NCBI GenBank assembly: GCA_023425455.1
Contig: JAFACP010000179.1
Coordinates: 1 to 10,280, forward strand
DNA length: 10,280 nucleotides
Reading direction: 5' to 3'
DNA from: Pseudomonadota bacterium
GTDB taxonomy: Bacteria; Pseudomonadota; Gammaproteobacteria; Enterobacterales; Enterobacteriaceae
Shown piece by piece: positions 5,814-10,280 of the stretch. Below the pieces are notes generated by a model. That model was not told where the DNA came from. It saw only the letters and a program-made list of their open reading frames with translations, and made no database searches. Each line of letters opens with the position of its first letter. The stretch's first letter is position 1. The position numbers were made by a program, and so were the translations under genes.

Positions 5814-6596
5814 ATGAAAAAACTGTTGATTGCACTGGCCGGGGCCGCTTGTCTGTTCACACAACTGCCAGCGAAAGCTGACCAGCTTCAGGATATTGAA
5901 AAACGCGGCACCATTCGCATCGCCGTCCCGCAGGATTTTCCGCCGTTTGGCTCGGTGGGCACCGATCTTCAGCCGCAGGGCTACGATATCGATATGGCGC
6001 GGTATCTGGCGAAGCAGATGAAGCTTAAGCTGCAGCTGGTGCCGGTCACCAGCGCCAACCGCGTACCGTATCTGCAGACCGATAAGGTGGATCTGGTTAT
6101 CTCAAGCCTCGGTAAAAATGCCGAGCGTGAAAAGGTGATCGATTTTAGTCGCGCCTATGCGCCGTTCTTCCTCGGGGTGTTTGGTCCGAAAGGGGCGGAG
6201 CTGAAAGACGCCGCCGCGCTGAGCGGTAAGCGCATCGGCGTGACGCGCGGGGCGGTGGAGGACATGGTGCTGACCAGCATCGCGCCGAAAGATGCCGAGG
6301 TGAAACGCTACGAAGACAACAACACCACGCTGTCGGCTTATCTCTCCGGGCAGGTGCAGTATGTGGCGACTGGCAACCTGGTGGTGGCGGCCATTGCGCG
6401 ACAAAACGCCGATAAAGCGCCGGTGCCGAGCTTTATGCTGAAAGACTCGCCGTGCTACATCGGGCTAAAAAAGAACGAACCGGCCCTGAAAGCGAAGGTC
6501 GATGCGCTGATCGCGCAAGGGATCAAGGACGGCACGCTGAACGGCCTGTCTGAGCAATGGCTGAAGGCGCCGCTGCCGGCAAACCTCGGCGCATAA
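5814..6596 (+). CDS. hpxF: ABC transporter periplasmic binding protein (ureide uptake)
   Basis: This 260-residue solute-binding protein is of the amino-acid type (SBP family 3). A Sec signal peptide MKKLLIALAGAACLFTQLPAKA (cleavage after Ala22) precedes DQLQDIEKRGTIRIAV, the typical start of the first lobe. Family motifs include FPPFGSVGTDLQPQGYDIDMARYLA (42-66), SSLGKNAEREKVIDFSRAY (97-115) and the second-lobe GKRIGVTRGAVEDMV (138-152). The segment that normally carries the alpha-amino-binding Asp reads GQVQYVATGN (179-188) without acidic residues, which suggests a ligand that is not a free amino acid. The ribosome binding site is weak (GGGT region). It is first in the sigma-54 operon hpxFGHIJK and delivers substrate to HpxG/H/I. 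Allantoate or a related ureide is the inferred ligand. Confidence 0.92.
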   Translation: MKKLLIALAGAACLFTQLPAKADQLQDIEKRGTIRIAVPQDFPPFGSVGTDLQPQGYDIDMARYLAKQMKLKLQLVPVTSANRVPYLQTDKVDLVISSLGKNAEREKVIDFSRAYAPFFLGVFGPKGAELKDAAALSGKRIGVTRGAVEDMVLTSIAPKDAEVKRYEDNNTTLSAYLSGQVQYVATGNLVVAAIARQNADKAPVPSFMLKDSPCYIGLKKNEPALKAKVDALIAQGIKDGTLNGLSEQWLKAPLPANLGA

Positions 6597-6605
6597 GGTC
6601 TGTGA

Positions 6606-7271
6606 ATGACGGAACAACTTCACTTTTCTGAGCTTTGGCCCTACCTGCCTGAACTGCTGGCGGGGCTGTGGGTCACCATTCAGCTGACGGTGCTGGCGAC
6701 GCTTGGCGGATTGACCCTCGGTATTGTCGGGGCGGCAATCCGCAGCGGGCGAGACAGCTGGTTTAGCCGGATCTGGGGTGGCTATGTGGAAATCATCCGC
6801 AACACGCCGTTTGTGGTGCAGCTGTTTTTTATCGTCTTCGGGCTGCCCAATATGGGGCTGAAAATGACCGCCGGCGAGGCGGCGCTGCTGGCGATGATCG
6901 TCAATCTCGGCGCCTACAGCACCGAGATCGTGCGCGCCGGTATTCAGGTGACGCCAAAAGGGCAGTGGGAAGCCGGACGCGTGCTGGGGCTGACCCGCGC
7001 ACAGACCTTTCTTCGCGTGGTGTTGCCGCCTGCGCTGCAGCGGATTTATCCGGCGCTGGTCAGCCAGTGCATTATTGTGATGCTGGGTTCATCGGTGGTG
7101 TCGCAGGTCTCTTATGAAGAGCTGACCTTCTCCGCCAACCTGATCCAGTCGCGGACGTTCCTGAGTTTTGAGGTGTATCTGGTGACTACCGGGATCTACT
7201 TAGCGCTGTCGATTAGCCTGCGCCAGCTGATGCTGGCGGCGGGGCGCAAATGGCTGGGGGTGCAGGCATGA
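6606..7271 (+). CDS. hpxG: ABC transporter permease, polar amino acid family (HisM-like), first subunit
   Basis: This 221-residue inner-membrane permease has about five hydrophobic segments (for example 19-43, 68-82, 91-110, 149-165 and 190-206). The EAA loop that docks on the ATPase is GQWEAGRVLGLTRAQTF (119-135), followed by RVVLPPAL. The RNTPFVVQLFF segment (65-75) is typical of amino-acid type permeases. The ATG at 6606 lies 9 bases after the hpxF stop, with TAAGG overlapping that stop as the ribosome binding site. It pairs with HpxH as a heterodimeric channel. Substrate specificity is inherited from HpxF and cannot be read from this protein. Confidence 0.9.
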   Translation: MTEQLHFSELWPYLPELLAGLWVTIQLTVLATLGGLTLGIVGAAIRSGRDSWFSRIWGGYVEIIRNTPFVVQLFFIVFGLPNMGLKMTAGEAALLAMIVNLGAYSTEIVRAGIQVTPKGQWEAGRVLGLTRAQTFLRVVLPPALQRIYPALVSQCIIVMLGSSVVSQVSYEELTFSANLIQSRTFLSFEVYLVTTGIYLALSISLRQLMLAAGRKWLGVQA

Positions 7272-7927
7272 TGACCACCTTTACCGACTGGGACATTATT
7301 CGCAATTTGCTGCTCGCCGGGCGCTGGACGGTGCTGTTATCGCTGGTGGCTTTTGTCGGCGGTGGGCTGGTGACGCTACCGCTGCTGCTGCTGCGCTTAA
7401 CAGGCGGTCGCGCGGTTAAGCGGCTGATCCGCGGCTATATCGAGCTGTTCCAGGGCACGCCGCTGCTGATGCAGCTGTTTCTGGCGTTCTTTGGCGTGGC
7501 GCTGTTCGGCATTGATGTCTCGCCCTGGACCGCGGCGTCGCTGGCGTTAACCTTCTACACCAGCGCCTTTTTGCTGGATATCTGGTTTGGCAGTATTCGG
7601 GCATTGCCGAAAGGGCAGTGGGAGGCGTCGCGCTGCCTGGGGCTGAGTTTCGGGCAGACCCTGTACCGTGTCGTGGCCCCGCAGGCGTTACGCATTGCCA
7701 TTGCCCCGACGGTGGGGTTTGCCGTACAGGTGATTAAAGGTACGGCGCTGGCGTCGATTATCGGCTTTATCGAACTGACCAAAGCCGGAACCATGCTCAC
7801 GAACGTAACCTATCAGCCCTTTAAGGTCTTTGCGCTGGTGGCGCTGGGCTACTTCATTCTGTGTTATCCGCTGTCGCGCTACAGCCGTTATCTGGAGACC
7901 AAATTCAATGCCTCTCATCACCATTAA
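7268..7927 (+). CDS. hpxH: ABC transporter permease, polar amino acid family, second subunit
   Basis: This 219-residue inner-membrane permease is homologous to HpxG. Shared elements are GYIELFQGTPLLMQLFLAFFG (56-76) and the EAA loop KGQWEASRCLGLSFGQTLYRVV (115-136). Hydrophobic segments cover about 20-43, 66-82, 88-106, 146-166 and 186-203. The ATG at 7268 is chosen because it overlaps the hpxG stop as ATGA and has a GGGGGT about 6 bases upstream. An in-frame ATG at 7250 lies inside hpxG and is less likely, and another ATG follows at 7271. The protein ends in three histidines encoded within the overlap with hpxI. Confidence 0.9.
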   Translation: MMTTFTDWDIIRNLLLAGRWTVLLSLVAFVGGGLVTLPLLLLRLTGGRAVKRLIRGYIELFQGTPLLMQLFLAFFGVALFGIDVSPWTAASLALTFYTSAFLLDIWFGSIRALPKGQWEASRCLGLSFGQTLYRVVAPQALRIAIAPTVGFAVQVIKGTALASIIGFIELTKAGTMLTNVTYQPFKVFALVALGYFILCYPLSRYSRYLETKFNASHHH

Positions 7928-8645
7928 TCAGGTGCAGAAGTACTACGGCGACAATCACGTGCTGAAGGGGGTCGATCTGGATATCGACATGGGCCAGGTG
8001 ATCTCTATCATCGGCCGCAGCGGCTCCGGTAAAAGCACTCTGCTGCGCTGCATCAACGGCCTGGAAGGCTATCAGGACGGCAGCATTAAGCTCGGCGGCA
8101 TGACCATCACCGACCGGGATTCCCAGGCGCGCGAAATCAGCCGCTCTGTCGGCATGGTGTTCCAGAGCTTTAACCTGTTCCCGCATATGACGGCGCTGGA
8201 AAACGTGATGCTGGCACCGCGTCGGGTACTGAAGAAGAGCGCCGACGAGTGCCGGGAGCTGGCGCAGCGGATGCTGGAGAAAGTCGGGCTTGGCGATCGT
8301 CTGGATTACTACCCGTCCAGCCTCTCTGGCGGTCAGCAGCAGCGGGTGGCCATTGCCCGCGCGCTGGCGATGTCGCCAAAAGTCTTACTCTGTGACGAGA
8401 TAACCTCGGCGCTCGATCCTGAGCTGGTGGGGGAAGTGCTGAAGGTGCTGGAACAGCTGGCGGCAGAGGGAATGACCCTGATCCTCGTCACCCATGAAAT
8501 GAATTTTGCCCGTGAAGTGGGCGACCGCGTGGTGTTTATGCACCAGGGACGGGTCTGGGAGCAGGGCGACAGTAAAACGCTGTTTGCCAACCCGCAGACC
8601 ACTGAGCTGAAGCAGTTCATCTCGTCCGTGCGCGGTCTTAACTAG
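7908..8645 (+). CDS. hpxI: ABC transporter ATP-binding protein (polar amino acid/ureide uptake)
   Basis: This 245-residue ATPase powers the HpxFGH importer. All nucleotide-binding motifs are present: Walker A GRSGSGKST (36-44), Q-loop Gln86 in VFQSFNLFPHMT, signature LSGGQQQR (139-146), Walker B VLLCDE (159-164) with Glu164, D-loop SALD and H-loop His196. After Walker B the usual DEPTSALD is DEITSALD here, a conservative change near the D-loop. The ATG at 7908 lies inside hpxH (20-base overlap), with GGAG 10 bases upstream. The longer in-frame start at 7830 would add an unrelated arginine/tryptophan-rich stretch and is rejected. It is the last transporter gene before a 129-base gap. Confidence 0.93.
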   Translation: MPLITINQVQKYYGDNHVLKGVDLDIDMGQVISIIGRSGSGKSTLLRCINGLEGYQDGSIKLGGMTITDRDSQAREISRSVGMVFQSFNLFPHMTALENVMLAPRRVLKKSADECRELAQRMLEKVGLGDRLDYYPSSLSGGQQQRVAIARALAMSPKVLLCDEITSALDPELVGEVLKVLEQLAAEGMTLILVTHEMNFAREVGDRVVFMHQGRVWEQGDSKTLFANPQTTELKQFISSVRGLN

Positions 8646-8774
8646 TTTACCGCCTGCGCAGTCAGGCTCTGTTATTCGCTGTGTTGAACCTGTACGCGCC
8701 GGTTTCCCCGCGCAGTCGGTGTTCACTTGCCTTCAACCATTGCGCCTGGCTGGACAGGCGCTGAGGATTTAACG
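8646..8774 (+). other. Intercistronic region with two hairpins between hpxI and hpxJ
   Basis: This is the only sizeable gap inside the hpxF operon. GCCTG (8652-8656) and CAGGC (8663-8667) make a 5-bp stem with a 6-base loop, followed by a weakly U-rich stretch. GCGCCTG (8742-8748) and CAGGCGC (8755-8761) make a perfect 7-bp stem with a 6-base loop, ending 1 base before the hpxJ GAGGA ribosome binding site (8763-8767). The octamer GCGCAGTC occurs twice (8656, 8710). No good promoter is visible. The hairpins may attenuate read-through, protect the upstream mRNA or modulate HpxJ translation. Confidence 0.55.
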
Positions 8775-10016
8775 ATGGATATCGCTCACTTTCCGCAAAT
8801 CAATCCGCCGCAACGTCTGCTGATGGGGCCGGGGCCGATCAACGCTGACCCGCGCGTGCTGCGCGCCATGTCGAGCCAGCTGATTGGCCAGTACGACCCG
8901 GCGATGACCCACTATATGAATGAGGTGATGGCGCTTTATCGCGGGGTATTTCGTACCGAAAACCGCTGGACGATGCTGGTGGATGGTACCTCGCGCGCGG
9001 GAATTGAGGCGATTCTGGTGTCGGCCATTCGACCGGGCGATAAAGTGCTGGTCCCGGTGTTTGGCCGCTTTGGTCATCTGCTGTGTGAAATTGCCCGTCG
9101 CTGTCGCGCGGAGGTCCACACCATTGAGGTGCCGTGGGGCGAGGTGTTCAGCCCGGATCAGATTGAAGATGCCATTAAACGCGTGCGTCCGCGTATGTTG
9201 TTGACGGTGCAGGGGGACACCTCTACCACCATGCTGCAGCCGCTGGCCGGGCTGGGCGAAATTTGCCGTCGTTATGACGTGCTGTTTTACACCGACGCCA
9301 CCGCCTCGCTCGGCGGCAACGCGCTGGAGACCGACGCCTGGGGGCTGGATGCGGTTTCAGCCGGTATGCAGAAATGCCTCGGCGGCCCTTCCGGCACCTC
9401 GCCCGTGACCCTGAGCGCACGGATGGAGGAGGTTATTCGCCGCCGTAAATGCGTGGAGGCGGGGATCCGCACCGACGCCCATCACGATGGCGTCGATGAG
9501 ATGGTTTACTCCAACTACTTCGATCTCGGCATGGTCATGGATTACTGGGGACCGGAGCGGCTGAACCACCACACCGAGGCGACCAGCGCGCTGTTTGGCG
9601 CGCGCGAGTGCGCCCGTCTGATCCTGCAGGAAGGGCTGGATAACGGCATCGCCCGACACAAGCTGCACGGCGACGCGCTGCTGAAAGGGATCCAGGCGAT
9701 GGGGCTGGAAACCTTTGGCAGTCTGCAGCACAAGATGAATAACGTCCTTGGGGTGGTGATCCCGCCGGGGATCAATGGCGATCAGGTGCGTAAGCTGATG
9801 CTGGACGATTTTGCGATTGAAATTGGCACCTCGTTTGGCCCGCTGCACGGCAAGGTGTGGCGCATTGGCACCATGGGCTATAACGCCCGCAAAGACTGCG
9901 TCATGACTACCCTGAGCGCGCTGGAATCGGTGCTGAACTACCTGAGGTTCAGCACCCCCCAGGGGGCGGCGATGCAGGCCGCGTGGGATCACTACCGCAG
10001 CGAGACGGCGCAATGA
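8775..10016 (+). CDS. hpxJ: Ureidoglycine aminotransferase (PLP class V)
   Basis: This 413-residue PLP enzyme is of the class V alanine-glyoxylate aminotransferase type. It converts ureidoglycine plus a 2-oxo acid to oxalurate plus an amino acid. The N-terminal LLMGPGPINADPRVL (15-29) is the family signature. DGTSRAG (70-76) holds the PLP phosphate region, Asp174 in YTDATASLGG should contact the PLP nitrogen, Lys200 in SAGMQKCLGGPSG is the Schiff-base lysine and Arg363 in WRIGTMG binds the substrate carboxylate. The start at 8775 has GAGGA 7 bases upstream. An in-frame ATG at 8727 lacks such a site and would add 16 unrelated residues. Klebsiella HpxJ is the characterised member. It links the HpxK product to the HpxY/HpxW branch. 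Confidence 0.93.
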   Translation: MDIAHFPQINPPQRLLMGPGPINADPRVLRAMSSQLIGQYDPAMTHYMNEVMALYRGVFRTENRWTMLVDGTSRAGIEAILVSAIRPGDKVLVPVFGRFGHLLCEIARRCRAEVHTIEVPWGEVFSPDQIEDAIKRVRPRMLLTVQGDTSTTMLQPLAGLGEICRRYDVLFYTDATASLGGNALETDAWGLDAVSAGMQKCLGGPSGTSPVTLSARMEEVIRRRKCVEAGIRTDAHHDGVDEMVYSNYFDLGMVMDYWGPERLNHHTEATSALFGARECARLILQEGLDNGIARHKLHGDALLKGIQAMGLETFGSLQHKMNNVLGVVIPPGINGDQVRKLMLDDFAIEIGTSFGPLHGKVWRIGTMGYNARKDCVMTTLSALESVLNYLRFSTPQGAAMQAAWDHYRSETAQ

Positions 10017-10280
10017 ATCAAGCGACACGCCAGCAGGCGGCAGAACGTGTGATGGTCCGTGCCGATGCGCTGGCCGCCATCAGCGAAACCCCGGAAGCCC
10101 TGACCAGAGTCTACCTTTCGGCGCAGCATCTGCAGGCCAACCAGCAGGTTGCCGGCTGGATGCGCCAGGCGGGGATGCACGTCTGGCAGGACAGCGTCGG
10201 CAACATCTGCGGACGCTACGAGGGCGCTGAACCTGGCGCCCGGGCGCTGCTGCTCGGTTCGCATCTGGAAACGGTGCGCA
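10013..10280 (+). CDS. hpxK: Allantoate amidohydrolase, N-terminal part (M20 family), cut by window edge
   Basis: Only the first 89 residues are in the window. The ATG overlaps the hpxJ stop (ATGA), so translation is coupled. The start MNQATRQQAAERVMVRADALAAISE, followed by LTRVYLSAQHLQANQQVAGWMRQAGMHVWQDSVGNICGRY, is the N-terminal domain of M20 amidohydrolases/carbamoylases. LLLGSHLETV (80-88) contains His84, expected to be the first metal ligand. The family usually has His-x-Asp here, whereas this copy has Glu86. Context (aminotransferase using ureidoglycine, ureide transporter) supports allantoate amidohydrolase producing ureidoglycine, ammonia and CO2. Another M20 carbamoylase cannot be excluded from the fragment alone. 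Confidence 0.87.
   Translation, partial: MNQATRQQAAERVMVRADALAAISETPEALTRVYLSAQHLQANQQVAGWMRQAGMHVWQDSVGNICGRYEGAEPGARALLLGSHLETVR

Noticed and set aside
7830..7907. Upstream in-frame start extending HpxI by 26 residues
   Set aside because: The extension is in the wrong frame of hpxH and unlike ABC ATPases, which begin just before the MPLITINQVQKYYG segment. A GGAG precedes the ATG at 7908.
8742..8766. Possible sigma-54 promoter before hpxJ (TGCGCCTGGC is shared with the hpxF promoter)
   Set aside because: The GG and GC spacing fits, but the -12 element lacks TTGCA and the predicted start would fall about 2 bases before the ATG, leaving no ribosome binding site. The shared 10 bases are better explained by the hairpin.
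9357..10028. 223-codon minus-strand open frame opposite hpxJ
   Set aside because: It is antisense to a well-conserved aminotransferase, histidine/arginine-rich without family resemblance and lacks a plausible ribosome binding site.

Overview
The window is a chromosomal purine-ureide catabolism locus from a GC-rich enterobacterium. Gene order and protein types match the hpx system of Klebsiella and relatives (Klebsiella, Raoultella, Enterobacter, Kosakonia type). The species cannot be fixed from the sequence alone. No mobile element, integrase, tRNA, rRNA or CRISPR array is visible, and coding density is high throughout.

Layout. (1) 19-951, plus strand: PuuE-type allantoinase (hpxB), probably the last gene of an operon that enters from the left, closed by a strong hairpin terminator at 966-987. 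(2) 4606-1044, minus strand: a tight four-gene operon hpxW-hpxX-hpxY-hpxZ, convergent with hpxB. It encodes a gamma-glutamyltransferase-fold oxamate amidohydrolase, a GatC/AtzG-like small subunit, an amidase-signature hydrolase and a DUF3225/SnoaL protein. (3) 4771-5610, plus strand: hpxU, an RpiR-type regulator divergent from hpxW, followed by its own terminator. (4) 5814 to the right edge, plus strand: hpxF-G-H-I (ABC uptake system: binding protein, two permeases, ATPase), hpxJ (ureidoglycine aminotransferase) and the first 89 codons of hpxK (allantoate amidohydrolase).

How the genes work together. Allantoin is opened to allantoate by HpxB, or a ureide is imported by HpxFGHI. HpxK hydrolyses allantoate to ureidoglycine, releasing ammonia and CO2. 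HpxJ moves the ureidoglycine amino group to a 2-oxo acid and leaves oxalurate. HpxX/HpxY and HpxZ then most plausibly break oxalurate down to oxamate, and HpxW hydrolyses oxamate to oxalate plus ammonia. Nitrogen is thus extracted stepwise and the carbon is discarded as oxalate.

Regulation read from the DNA. Both hpxF and hpxW have clear -24/-12 sigma-54 promoters. NtrC-like sites lie about 100-150 bp upstream, which points to nitrogen-limitation control. A shared, imperfectly palindromic TGAA-N8-TNCA-type element occurs next to the hpxW promoter and in the hpxU leader, with a degenerate copy in the hpxF leader. It is a good candidate for the HpxU operator. The most interesting open biochemistry is HpxX-HpxY-HpxZ, which mirrors the AtzG-AtzE-AtzH trio of cyanuric acid catabolism and suggests a specific unassigned reaction for HpxZ.
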